Part shown: piece by piece, positions 37,216 through 46,187 of the stretch | Layout: each line of letters opens with the position of its first letter | How positions within the stretch are numbered: position 1 is the stretch's first letter | Assembly (NCBI GenBank): GCA_964035015.1 | Contig: OZ036006.1 | Coordinates: forward strand, 8,345,451-8,409,450 | DNA: 64,000 nucleotides | DNA from: Corallium rubrum | Lineage: Eukaryota; Cnidaria; Anthozoa; Scleralcyonacea; Coralliidae | Direction: 5' to 3' | Position numbers and translations under genes: made by a program | The notes under the pieces: model-generated | Seen by the model: the letters and a program-made list of their open reading frames with translations, nothing else | What the model was told of the DNA's origin: nothing | Database searches by the model: none

Positions 37216-39144
37216 CTATTGTTTGTTCAGTTCCTTCTCGCGGGTGATCATGGCTTTAACACCGTTGTACATATCTTGTACGAGTTGCACTTCCGATCTG
37301 CCTAGACGCCGCTTGTTTGAGATATCGTATACGCCTCCGACCGATTCCGAGTGCTCTCCATGGATACCACGAATCTGGACGTAGAACTTATCGGCAATGG
37401 CTTGGAACTCGTCCTTCCTTGCCGACAGCTTGGGCAGCTTGATGTGGACAGATGCCCTGAGGGCCGTACCCAGATTGCTGGGACACGAAGTGATGTATCC
37501 GAGATGCTCATCATGAGAGAACTTTGCCACGGATTCAATGTGATTAGCTGCTCTGCTCAGCCGCTCGAAGACAGCTCCAATGTCAGCTCCATTCTGCATG
37601 GAAATGATTCTGAGCTGGTCCTCTTCGTTTACCCACACAAGGAAGGTCTTCTCGGCATTGTGGAAGATGCCACGACCGGATGGCCAGTCTCTGTTACACC
37701 CACAAGACTCAAGGAATCGATCTCCTTCCCTGCGAACCAGAATAGACATGTTAATTAATTCTCGTTCTTGTTCTAATCCTAATTCTTATTATAATTCCAA
37801 TTCTCACTCTAATTTCCGTTCTAATTCGAATCTTAATTCCCGTTCTAATTCGAATCCCCTAATTCCCGTTCTAATTCGAATCCCCTAATTCCCGTTCTAA
37901 TTCGAATCCCCTAATAATTCCCGTTCTAATTCGAATCCCCTAATTCCCGTTCTAATTCTAATTCATGTTCTACTTCGAATCCCCTAATTCTCGTTCTAAT
38001 TCGAATCCCCTAATTCTCGTTCTAATTCGAATTCTAATTCCTGTTCTACTTCGAATCCCCTAATTCTCGTTCTAATTCGAATCCCCTAATTCCCGTTCTA
38101 ATTCTAATTCCCGTTCTAATTCGAATCCCCTAATTCTCGTTCTAATTCGAATCCCCTAATTCTTGTTCTAATTCAAATTCTAATTCCCGTTCTAATTCGA
38201 ATCCTAATTCCCGTTCTAATTCGAATCCTAATTCCCGTTCTAATTCGAATCCTAATTCCCGTTCTAATTCGAATCCTAATTCCCGTTCTAATTCGAATTC
38301 CCGTTCTAATTCTCGTCCTAATTCTAATTCCCGTTCCAATTGTAATTCTAATTTTCATTCTAATTCCAACTCTAATTCTCGTTCTACAGTAATTCTAATT
38401 CCAATTCTAATTCGCGTTCTAATTTTTCATTCTAATTGTATTTCGCGTTCTAATTCTTCCTAATTCTTGTTCGAATTCTCATCTTAATTCCCGTTCTAGT
38501 TCTAATTTATATCAAATACTAGTGACTCGTACATCATGCGTCTAAAAAATTTGGTCAACTCACTTGAATAAGAAGTGGTCAGCTATGAGTTGTTTCTGAG
38601 TTTTTTCATCCATACCCTGCAGAGGGTAGAATGTTCCTTTCAGATCACCCTTAAAGGTGTTACACGCTTCAACCACTTTCTGCATGATATCATCTCTCTG
38701 TTCCTTGGTTACCCCCGGAGCAAGAGGATAGCCTTCGAGGTTACGCCCGACACGAATACGCGTAGACACTATCATACTCGCTTCATCAGGGGGGAGTGGA
38801 GGACAGATGAGCTTGCTGGCATCCATGTCTGACACATGTTTATCATCTGGCTTAATATGATGGTACTCCTCAATGACCTTGTCCATGAGCGGGGCAAAGA
38901 CCCGGTAGGAGTCATGTGACCCGGCGTAAACACCAATACCGGAATCGACATTTTGACAGCCAGAGAAGACGCAGAGCTTGTACGAGACTCCGTACGCGTC
39001 CTTTTTGTCGTGAAACTTTTTCCACACGTCACGCGTATTGAAGCGTGACACTAACGACTTGGTACCTTCAGGAAACACAGGGAACCCAGTGAGCTCGTCG
39101 CTACTTTTCAAGTGCGAACCACATTTAACATCTGCTCCAGCCAT
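37216..39144 (-). CDS. Arginine kinase (ATP:guanidino phosphotransferase), two exons
   Basis: Exon 1 39144-38564, exon 2 37729-37216; the 834-bp intron starts GTGAGT and ends TTCGCAG. The split codon joins exon 1 ...DHFLF to exon 2 as KEGDRF, a family landmark. The product is 364 aa, one full domain (usual ~355-360). It transfers phosphate reversibly between ATP and arginine in the cytosol as an energy buffer. Residues 68-73 (SGIGVY) are the guanidino-specificity loop, and Tyr73 matches the arginine-binding Tyr68 of Limulus enzyme. NEED at 228-231 has the catalytic Glu230. CPSNLGT at 276-282 has the reactive Cys276. Glu319 lies in the GEHSES loop. STRIRVGRN binds phosphate. All key residues are intact. 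The start is the first ATG in an exon preceded by a TTTCTTTCTTAAG acceptor ending at 39,161, which suggests a 5' UTR intron upstream. Confidence 0.96.
37755..38515. repeat. Minisatellite filling the arginine kinase intron
   Basis: Degenerate repeats of TAATTCCCGTTCTAATTCGA and variants (TTCTAATTCGAATCCCCTAA), built on a ~12-13 bp core, occupy almost the whole intron. On the gene strand it is purine-rich (GAATTAGAACGGGAATTAGG). Open frames such as the minus-strand ELERELGF runs are read-through of the repeat. The splice sites lie just outside it. Confidence 0.92.
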
Positions 39145-39345
39145 GACAGAACTATTACTCCTTAAGAAAGAAAAGATTGAAAAGATAATTGATTAAATTT
39201 TCTAGCAAATGAACTATTTCCACGTAAGGTACTGTGTATGCGTGTGTTTCGACCGTAATCGTGTCCCATGTCTCTTGGCTGAATGTTGTGCACTCACTGG
39301 CTCATCCTCGAGTATGCACTTGGAGATACAAGTGTAGAAACTTAA

Positions 39346-39495
39346 AGCCGGTTTTCCACTAGGCGATTTTTTTCGCGCGAAGCGGCTTTCTTTTGCTCAA
39401 ATTCAATAGATCTCTGATTAGTTTCAGCTCAGAGCTCATGAGACAAAAGAAAAAGTCGCTTCGCGCGAAAAAAGTCGCCTAGTGGAAAACCGGCT
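39346..39495. mobile_element. Palindromic MITE, 150 bp, TAA target site
   Basis: Termini AGCCGGTTTTCCACTAGGCG and CGCCTAGTGGAAAACCGGCT are perfect inverses. Symmetry continues inward through TTTTCGCGCGAAGCG and CGCTTCGCGCGAAAA. TAA flanks both ends (39,343-39,345 and 39,496-39,498). There is no coding capacity. It lies about 185 bp upstream of the arginine kinase exon carrying the start codon. Confidence 0.88.
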
Positions 39496-39973
39496 TAACG
39501 GGCTTATGCAGCGAAAAAAATAAATTCGGGAGAGACTCTTATTTAAAATAACTTTTGAAGTTATAAAGATTGACGTTTGCAGCTCTTCCATATCTCACTT
39601 CGTTCTTTAGATATTGAGATTTGCGTGATATGCAAATAATATACAATTATTGGATGAGGTTGAGCATGATATCAAGAATTATCAAGGCCGAGGTTTGTGT
39701 AACCCCCCCCCCCCCCCGACACTTTTCAAGTTATGGTTAAGGTTACCCCCGGGAAATTCACATTTTTGAGATTAGGGTTACGGGGTTCGGGGGGGAAGGG
39801 TTTCATTAATAACCTCTATTAAACAATTTCCAGTAACTTACTGGATACAATGTGTATATAATGTCTAGTAGTTTATTAGATACAACGTGCGGATCGGCTG
39901 TTTGTAGGTGGCAAGATATCAAGAATTATCTGTAGGTTGTTAGCCAATCACAATCGAGAGTGTATCAGTATTG

Positions 39974-40199
39974 TATAATAACATCACTTAGACGTCACAC
40001 TGTATAATGACTTGTTGGAAAATCATGTCCATTCTTGCAATAATTCAAGTAAATCACTTGAAAATTTTCATGAATAGTGTCCTGCGATACACAGAAGCAC
40101 AAGCACAGTTAAAAGTGATTTCGTTAAATAATCTCAAATTGATATTCAAGATTTTCTAACAAGTCATTATGCAGTGTGACGTCTAAGTGATGTTATTTA
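39974..40199. repeat. Inner palindromic element, ~50-bp arms
   Basis: Left arm reads AATAACATCACTTAGACGTC, CACACTGTATAATGACTTGT and GGAAAATC. The inverted right arm (40,150-40,199) differs at a few positions only. It lies within the larger 39,499-40,537 inverted repeat. Confidence 0.8.
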
Positions 40200-40202
40200 C
40201 AT

Positions 40203-40300
40203 TTTTTTTTTAGAAAACTTTATTTACCCACGCTAACCCTGTCAACCGCAGCTGATTTCCACAGGGGGCGTGTAAAAAGGAAGTACAAAGATATAGTATT
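40203..40300 (-). mobile_element. LINE 3' end with poly(A), minus strand
   Basis: On the minus strand it reads ACGCCCCCTGTGGAAATCAG, then GTTAGCGTGGGTAAATAAAG and a tail ending in a run of A. This matches the 3' end of the CR1/L2-like fragment at 31,880-32,152 (ACGCCC, TGGAAACCAGC, AGCGTGGTTAAATAAA). It is severely 5'-truncated, with no reading frame. Confidence 0.65.
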
Positions 40301-40537
40301 TTAGGCTATTTACAAAATATAATATATCAACTAAGTTACAAAGTCTAAGTTATAAAGTTTATAAGTATAAAAAAATATATATATATTTACAGCTTGTTTT
40401 TTGAGGATTTTGTTCAAATCTCAATATGTAAAGAACGAAGTGAGATATGGAAGAACTGCAAACATCAATCTTTATAACTTCAAAAGTTCTTTGAAATAAG
40501 AGAGTCGCCCAAACTTATTTTTCGCTGCATGAGCCCG

Positions 40538-41021
40538 AGGGGCAGTAAGATACCAAAATAGTCCATCCCTATTTTGATTTTATTTAGAAGTGTTTTGAAA
40601 GTAAAAAAAGAATAGCTTCTTTGCTTGTTCAATTTCTCATCTTGTTCCAAAGATGTTTTGGTTTTTAAAAAAATGCAAATAAGATACGTTATGACGTCAT
40701 CTACTCTGCTAATGCCGTGAAGGAGGAATATCTATGGAAATAATAGGTAGATTGTGCTGAAACTTTGAAGCTGTTCTAATACGAATGGTACATTGCAATG
40801 TACACAGTTATTGCTTGATATATTCCTCATTTGGGGAAGTTTGTTTGATCTGTGTGGAGTAAATGACATCATAAGGCATCTCATTTGCATGTTACAAAAA
40901 CCTGAATATCTCTGGAACATGATGAGATATTGATTTAATAAGAACGCTATATTTCCTCATACGGAAAGTACTTGTGGATAAAATCAAAATTGAATAGAAG
41001 ATTTTCCATCTTACTACCCCT
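40538..41021. mobile_element. Inverted-repeat DNA element, ~484 bp
   Basis: Left end AGGGGCAGTAAGAT and right end ATCTTACTACCCCT are inverses with one mismatch. CTATTTTGATTTTAT (left) and ATAAAATCAAAAT (right) extend the arms. It has no recognisable frame. It begins at the base after the preceding large inverted repeat ends, so it may have inserted next to it or share its origin. Confidence 0.7.
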
Positions 41022-41039
41022 TTAAAAGATGTCGATATA

Positions 41040-41655
41040 TGGAGTAAAATAGTCTGGGGTTAGACAGAGTGTAAAATAGTCTGGGGTTAGACAGAGTAAA
41101 TTAGTCTGGTGTTAGACAGGGTAAGATAGTCTGGTGTTACACAGAGTAAAATAGTTTGGTGGTAGACACAGTAAAATAGTCTGGTGTTAGACAGAGTAAA
41201 ATAGTCTGGCGTTAGACAGAGTAAAATATTCTGGTGTTAGACAAAGTAAAATAGTCTGGTGTTAGACAGAGTAAAATAGTCTGGTGTTAGACAGAGTAAA
41301 TTAGTCTGGTATTAGACAGAGTAAATTAGTCTGGTATTAGACAGAGTAAAATAGTCTGGTGTTAGACAGAGTAAAATAGTACGGTAGTAGACAGAGTAAA
41401 TTAGTCTGGTGTTAGTCAAAATACATTAAATAGAATAACTAAATAGTCTGGTGTTAGAGTAAATTAGTCTGGCGTTAGAGTAAATTAGTCTGGTGTTAGT
41501 CAAAATACATTAAATAGAATAACTAAATAGTCTGGTGTTAGACAGAGTAAAATAGTCTGGTGTTAGACAGAGCAAATTAGTCTGGTGTTGCAGTAAAATA
41601 GTCTGGTGTTAGCCAAAATACATTAAATAGAATAACTAAATAGTCTGATGTTAGC
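41040..41655. repeat. Minisatellite, 25-bp unit
   Basis: Units of AGTAAAATAGTCTGGTGTTA plus GACAG repeat with point variants. From about 41,415 on, a longer unit appears in which TCAAAATACATTAAATAGAA and TAACTAAATAG are inserted between cores. The core TCTGGTGTTAGACAGAGTAA also sits in the 129-bp repeat at 55,169-55,611. Confidence 0.93.
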
Positions 41656-42253
41656 CACACTCCAAGAACTCGCCTAAAAGCTAACGTAAGTCTACATACC
41701 AGCAGACACCCATGTCTTTAACGAAATATTTATGTGGAAATACACCAACTACATATACTGTAAAATAAATAGGGTTGACGCTTACGAAACTGGAGCAATA
41801 AAAACCATTAAAATACATGGAAGTATATAGCAACAAAGACAAGTCATATCTAAAAACAACGCAAACTAAAATACAACTTACTGGTTATTTATACAGGCCT
41901 TGATAATACTTCTCTGTTATAACTTGAGAGAAACAATGTATACTGCAATTGCCTTAGTTTCACCTTTAAGACTCGTACTGCGTTATTGACAGCCTAAATC
42001 TGCTTTTAAATCAAAGATTGTATAAAGCGTCAGACCATAGCATTGAGATACAAGAATCACTCGTTGCCATCATTAAACACTAATAGCCCCTCGTTAAATC
42101 CAACTTCAGACTCCAAAATACATTACTAAATTACAATATGAAACTATGCGAGCTTCAAAACACATTATAGAAATCGTTAGAGTTAATGATTATAAAAATT
42201 TTAATATGAAACAGTGCGAAACTCAAAACACAAAAAGTAATTCATTACTAACA
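41656..42253. other. No recognisable feature
   Basis: AT-rich sequence without long open frames, terminal repeats or tandem structure that I can see. Confidence 0.5.
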
Positions 42254-42344
42254 TTAATTAAATATTCCATCGAAATATAGTAACGTTTGATATACTGCCG
42301 AAACAGAGAACGTGGAGATGTTTCTCTCTGAGGAAGGGACGAAC

Positions 42345-42399
42345 GGTCCTACCACAGGCGGACTCGAAAGCGTCTTTTGAGTCCGCCTGTGGTAGGACC
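42345..42399. repeat. Perfect 21-bp inverted repeat hairpin
   Basis: GGTCCTACCACAGGCGGACT plus C (42,345-42,365) is exactly inverted at 42,379-42,399. The symmetry continues inward with one mismatch (GAAAG against CTTTT) to a loop of about three bases. The result is a ~28-bp GC-rich stem, unusual in this AT-rich setting. Confidence 0.9.
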
Positions 42400-42552
42400 T
42401 GCGTGTCGCGGGGCACTGTGGCAGGGGATTTAAAAAAAAACAACGAAAAACGCTTACCGGAAGCGGGAAAAAAGGCGGAAAAAAAGGGGGAAACGGGGGG
42501 GAAAGGGAGAGGAAAAAATATAAGGGATGAAACATCAAACGTTCAACGTGGA

Positions 42553-42759
42553 ATGTGTTCCGCAAGTAGCCAGGACACCTCGTATCGTCGGGAGCCACCG
42601 TTGGAATACTAAAACCTACTGAAACTCAGAGTCAGATGAATGTGCAATAAATCAATAATCCTGAGACTTCCTGCTTTATCCGAAAAGCTTATCGTAGGAT
42701 TTCGTAGCTAGCCGAAGTGTCAACGATGATGTGGTGTCCTAGCTACTTGCGGAACACAT
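42553..42759. mobile_element. 207-bp element with ~26-bp inverted termini
   Basis: Left ATGTGTTCCGCAAGTAGCCA plus GGACACC; the right end is the inverse with one mismatch (GGTGTCCTAGCTACTTGCGG plus AACACAT). It has no reading frame and no clear target duplication. It looks like a small non-autonomous DNA element. Confidence 0.72.
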
Positions 42760-43010
42760 CTCCCGAAAATACGATATGTAATTTAGCTGCAAAATCACGG
42801 CTAAAAGTTGAGATTTTGCACCATTGTGATTTATATTTTGATAAATGAATCATTATCACAACTACTTCGCTCAATTGTCTTACAATTTGAATACCTATAG
42901 GCGCTTAAAACGATGTTCAAAACAAGGAAGAATTCGTGTTTCATCCCTTTATTATTTTCCTAAACACACCACGATCGAGTGCGCCACAAGGTGCCCACGC
43001 TCTGCCAAGA
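42760..43010. other. No recognisable feature
   Basis: The 89-codon plus-strand ORF that starts at 42,845 has no family I recognise and is probably chance. Confidence 0.45.
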
Positions 43011-43045
43011 TGGGCTCCCTGTGCTCCTACGCTCTGTTTTGGCAG

Positions 43046-43053
43046 TATATAAG
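43046..43053 (+). promoter_or_regulatory. Possible TATA box
   Basis: TATATAAG within GGCAGTATATAAGGCC is a good core TATA match, but I find no convincing exon downstream, so it may be fortuitous or part of the inverted repeat described at 42,254-43,085. Confidence 0.25.
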
Positions 43054-43085
43054 GCCTTACTGTATTTCGATTGTTTCAACATTGC

Positions 43086-43798
43086 CTACACAGCACACTA
43101 CTTTTATTCATTAAATATTCTAGTTCACTGAGAATTAATCGTAACCAGAAAATCATTAAAAGTTAATCGCACAGCTTTGTGGAATAACAGAATAACATTT
43201 ATAATATACTAAATAGAATTTCAATAGAATTTCGTTTGTATGTGACGATATAATGCCTCAACTCAACAAACTCTTACGGTTTTTTCGTCCTCTCCCAACT
43301 CTATCCATAATCAAGTGATCGAACACGCCAAACAATGAATTTGTCTCAAAATAATGATAAACAAGCAACGTATGTCACAAATCACAATAGGCGTTTCATT
43401 TCTGTTTTCTGTTTATTGTTTGTTGCTTGACCGTTTTACATTTATTTCAAACATTCCAAGGCCTTCAGTTAATCCTTAAATGTTGACACAGACCAGTTGG
43501 TAGTTTTTGTTTTGTTTTTTTGGCGATTTTTTCTCTTCTTTCTTTCCGAAAATGTTTTCCCGCGCTCTATCGAGAAATGGAACACGCATGACATGAATCA
43601 ATCAGAACCGCGTTGTTGTTTTAAATCTATGTAATAACAGCTATTTCATGACGGCTTCTTTATGTAGCTTCAGTAATCCCCATCATGCAGCTTACAGTAA
43701 CAGGGACATGTAATCCAGGTGTTGTTGTCAGTCTATTGTTGCAGTGATATCATTTGTCAGTCTGTTAAAAACTGTCCATCAAGGAAATGAGTCTATAA
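43086..43798. other. No recognisable feature
   Basis: Moderately AT-rich sequence without recognised coding, RNA or repeat structure. Confidence 0.45.
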
Positions 43799-44014
43799 AG
43801 CCAGGTTTCCATGCATATAGTTGTAATTCAGTCGGCGATTGTTAGCGATATTTTACAACAGTCGTGTTTCCATATATTTGTAATTCGCCGATTCGCTCGG
43901 ACTGAGGACTTCTCGGTTTTGACAAAGTTCAGATGAGCTATGTTTGATATTCAAAAACAAATTGAATGACTAAAACTTTGTTTGTGATCATTTTCACAGA
44001 TTATATAACAATAT

Positions 44015-44430
44015 TAATTCAGAATCATCCTCAGAGACATGAGAAAATTTTTTCATGATGTCTTACACTGCTAAAGTCAACCGAAAATTTTTTCGGCTGA
44101 GTCGAGCGGGATTTGAACTCGCACCTTCGGGATTCCGGTCTGCCGCTCTACCTGTTGAGCTATCGAGCCGCACAGGGATTGGAAGCGAGTTCTATCCAAC
44201 TTAAGTGCACGAGATATTCTCGCTTATCCGCGAGGACGTGCAGTGTTTCAATTCTAATTCAGAATCATCCTCAGATCGAGACATGAGAAACTGACTTTAG
44301 CAGTGTAAGACATCATGAAAAAATTTTCTCATGTCTCTGAGAAAAGGTGCGAGTTCAAATCCCGCTCGAGTCAGCCGAAAAATTTTTCGGTTGACTTTGG
44401 CAGTGTAAGACATCATGAAAACATTTTTTC
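44015..44430. mobile_element. Inverted pair of tRNA-derived SINEs with a 12-bp target duplication
   Basis: ATATAACAATAT flanks the unit at 44,003-44,014 and 44,431-44,442. The left half is a minus-strand copy with a full tRNA-like head. The right half carries, on the plus strand, a second copy that begins at the B box (GGTGCGAGTTCAAATCCCGC). Both have the same tail: a CAGCCGAAAA...TTTTCGG hairpin, then TTGACTTT, GCAGTGTAAGACATCATG. The outer ~90 bp are therefore inverted. The 12-bp direct repeats imply one target-primed insertion of the pair. Confidence 0.82.
44101..44170 (-). repeat. tRNA-like head of the SINE (pol III A and B boxes)
   Basis: On the minus strand TAGCTCAACAGGTAGAGC is an intact A box/D arm, and GGTGCGAGTTCAAATCCC is a B box/T arm. 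The acceptor strands (GGCTCGA at the start, TCGACTC at the end) pair only partly and the anticodon stem is broken, so this is a SINE head and not a functional tRNA gene. Confidence 0.8.
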
Positions 44431-44861
44431 ATATAACAATATAACAAGCATTATTTACAAGTTCAGTAACTTAGCCGCTTAACTCTCATGTTTCGTGAAC
44501 GTTTGACGACAGTTGCAAACATTTGAGCTGGCGTAAGGCATTCAAGTCTTCGAACTATAGTCATTTAGTTAGACTTCTTTAACAAAATCGAGGTTTTTTT
44601 TGAAAGGATTTGGCCGGGTTTTGTAAATAATTTTGTGTTTTACGTTGCAAACATCTAGCAAAAAGTCGCCGACTGTCGGCGATTGATGTTTCCAATAACT
44701 GTTGTCGCATCGGCGACTGTTGTAATTGTTGTAGAAGTTGAACCTGATTCAACTTCTACAACAGTCGCCGACTGTCGACGATTGGATTACAACAAGCGTT
44801 TCCATTAAATTGTAATTGTTGACAGTCGCAACAATTACAACTATATGTAAACCAGGCTTAA

Positions 44862-45083
44862 AAAGCAGTCATAACAGTAGGCCAGCGAAAGAAATAAGCC
44901 TATTGTTCATTTGTTCGTAAGGTATTATTTGTTTGATCAAGTCTCGTAAGGTGCTGGTAATAGTTTATCGTTAATCGGTCAGTGGTGCATGCTGTTCCAA
45001 GTTTGTGTACGAACTTTCCAGTGTAAGCCGTTGTCTGTAGTTGGTACAATAAGTCATGCACTCTGTCAAGTCCAAATCAGTGT
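44862..45083. other. No recognisable feature
   Basis: Short unassigned interval between two mobile elements. Confidence 0.4.
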
Positions 45084-46187
45084 TTAGGGGCTGATTACAT
45101 GGAGCGGGCCGGGATGAGTTTTGAGTTCACCGTTGATGTCGATGATTTCAACCCGAAATTCGCAATTACCAAGCAAATGTTGCTTCATTTGGGCAAAGTT
45201 ATGTTAGTTTTACTGCAGTTTTACACTGTTATTTTTGTCGATGTAATTTTTTGTAAGTATCGTTAATAAAAAGATTGTTATTGTCTTGGCTAAATGTCTC
45301 GAAACGCACAAACAACGTTTTGATGCTCTATGCGAGTATTTATTCATACAATCAGGTAAACAAACGCGTGACAGAACGAATTAAACAGTTTTTCAGCCCG
45401 CTTTGCCCGGCCAACTCGGCAAAAAGTCGATTACATGGGGAAAAGATGAAATGAGTTGGCTGTGCAAGCACCAACCGGGATCCCGGCAAGGCGGGCAAGC
45501 TCGGTTGCCATGTACAGTCAACTCCCGTCTTGCGGACACCCCGCTATTACGGACACCCCGCTATTACGGACACCCCGCTATTAAGGACAGTTGGTAAATC
45601 CCCGGCCGAAACTACTATCAAATGTATTGAAATAACTCTCGCTATAACGGACTCTCGCTATTACGGACTTGCGGACACTTCATGTGGTCCCCAACAAACA
45701 TTTTTATTGTTCTACTCTCGTTACAACGGACACCTTGGACGTATTTTTCTCTCGACACATGAAACTGAGTGAATGACTTGAATTTATCGAGTGACATTTA
45801 TGTTACTGATTCATGTTACCGTTGTATTTTTTGGGTTTGGAATAAAGAAAGTATTTGAATACAAATTTTTGAATTGCATTTTGACTTGTACTGTGGACTT
45901 ATGTAACAGTAAACGTCAACTAGAAATTGAAATAAACTGGACATTTTAAAACAAAAAAGCAGTAATACATTGTAGTGACATTTTACAACCTGAAATCGGG
46001 ATATTTTCATCGCATCCCGCTATTGCGGACTCTCGTTATTACGGACACCAAATGACGGTCCCCAGGGTGTCCGCTATAACGAGAGTTGACTGTAATCGAA
46101 ATTTTGAAACAAGAGATGATAAATAGACAATGCGGGCCAACTCGCCTCATGTGTAATCAGATGTAATCAGATTTAATCAGCCCCTAA
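45084..46187. mobile_element. DNA element with TTAGGGGCTGATTA termini, split by a pogo-like insertion
   Basis: Left end TTAGGGGCTGATTACAT and right end TAATCAGCCCCTAA are inverses. GGCCAACTCG words lie internally on both sides of the insertion. No clear target duplication is visible. Removing the inner element leaves about 520 bp. The ORF at 45,403-45,597 crosses the junction with the inner element and is not a gene. Confidence 0.62.
45515..46092. mobile_element. Non-autonomous pogo/Tigger-like element, copy 1 (578 bp)
   Basis: Termini CAGTCAACTC and GAGTTGACTG, each followed inward by CGGACAC-type words, are flanked by TA on both sides. The interior repeats GCTATTACGGACACCCC. TA targets and CAGT-starting termini fit the Tc1/mariner-pogo group. 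A near-identical copy in opposite orientation lies at 47,562-48,122. There is no transposase; the small ORFs inside are shared by both copies because they are the same element. Confidence 0.85.

Larger units (their letters stand above)
39499..40537. repeat. Large inverted repeat, ~125-bp arms
   Basis: Left arm 39,499-39,623 and right arm 40,415-40,537 are inverted copies. Both contain ATGCAGCGAAAAA, AACTTTTGAAGTTATAAAGA, CTTCCATATCTCACTTCGTT and ATTGAGATTTG (read on the left strand) with scattered mismatches. The right end abuts the next element exactly. The interior holds a C15 run (39,703-39,717), a smaller palindrome and a LINE tail. It is probably a foldback-type DNA element that collected later insertions. 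Confidence 0.82.
42254..43085. repeat. Inverted homologous pair around an 0.8-kb interval
   Basis: The minus strand of about 42,254-42,320 (TTTCGGCAGTATATCAAACG, then TACTATATTTCGATGG) resembles the plus strand of about 43,030-43,085 (TTTTGGCAGTATATAAGG, then TTACTGTATTTCGATTG). The right copy contains a good TATA box and the left copy a damaged one. The ORFs at 42,254-42,612 show no known domain. Confidence 0.5.
43799..44858. mobile_element. MITE with TAA target site, split by a SINE insertion
   Basis: Inverted termini: left AGCCAGGTTTCCAT, then (after GCAT) ATAGTTGTAATT; right AATTACAACTATATGTAAAC plus CAGGCT. TAA flanks both ends (43,796-43,798 and 44,859-44,861). The interior repeats GTCGGCGATTGTT-type words and has a 16-bp perfect hairpin at 44,727-44,763 (TGTTGTAGAAGTTGAA and its inverse). 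Removing the 416-bp SINE pair and one 12-bp target copy leaves about 632 bp. It has no coding capacity. Confidence 0.85.

Noticed and set aside
37302-37758. Opposite-strand and alternative-frame ORFs over arginine kinase exon 2
   Set aside because: They are shadows of the strongly conserved minus-strand kinase frame.
38142-38358. Minus-strand ORFs rich in ELEREL or RIRTGI in the arginine kinase intron
   Set aside because: They are read-through of the intronic minisatellite between verified splice sites.
42254-42612. ORFs on both strands around 42.3-42.6 kb as genes
   Set aside because: They cross a perfect hairpin and an A/G low-complexity tract and show no family features.
44101-44170. A functional tRNA gene
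   Set aside because: Acceptor and anticodon stems are broken and the sequence is embedded in a SINE with target duplications.
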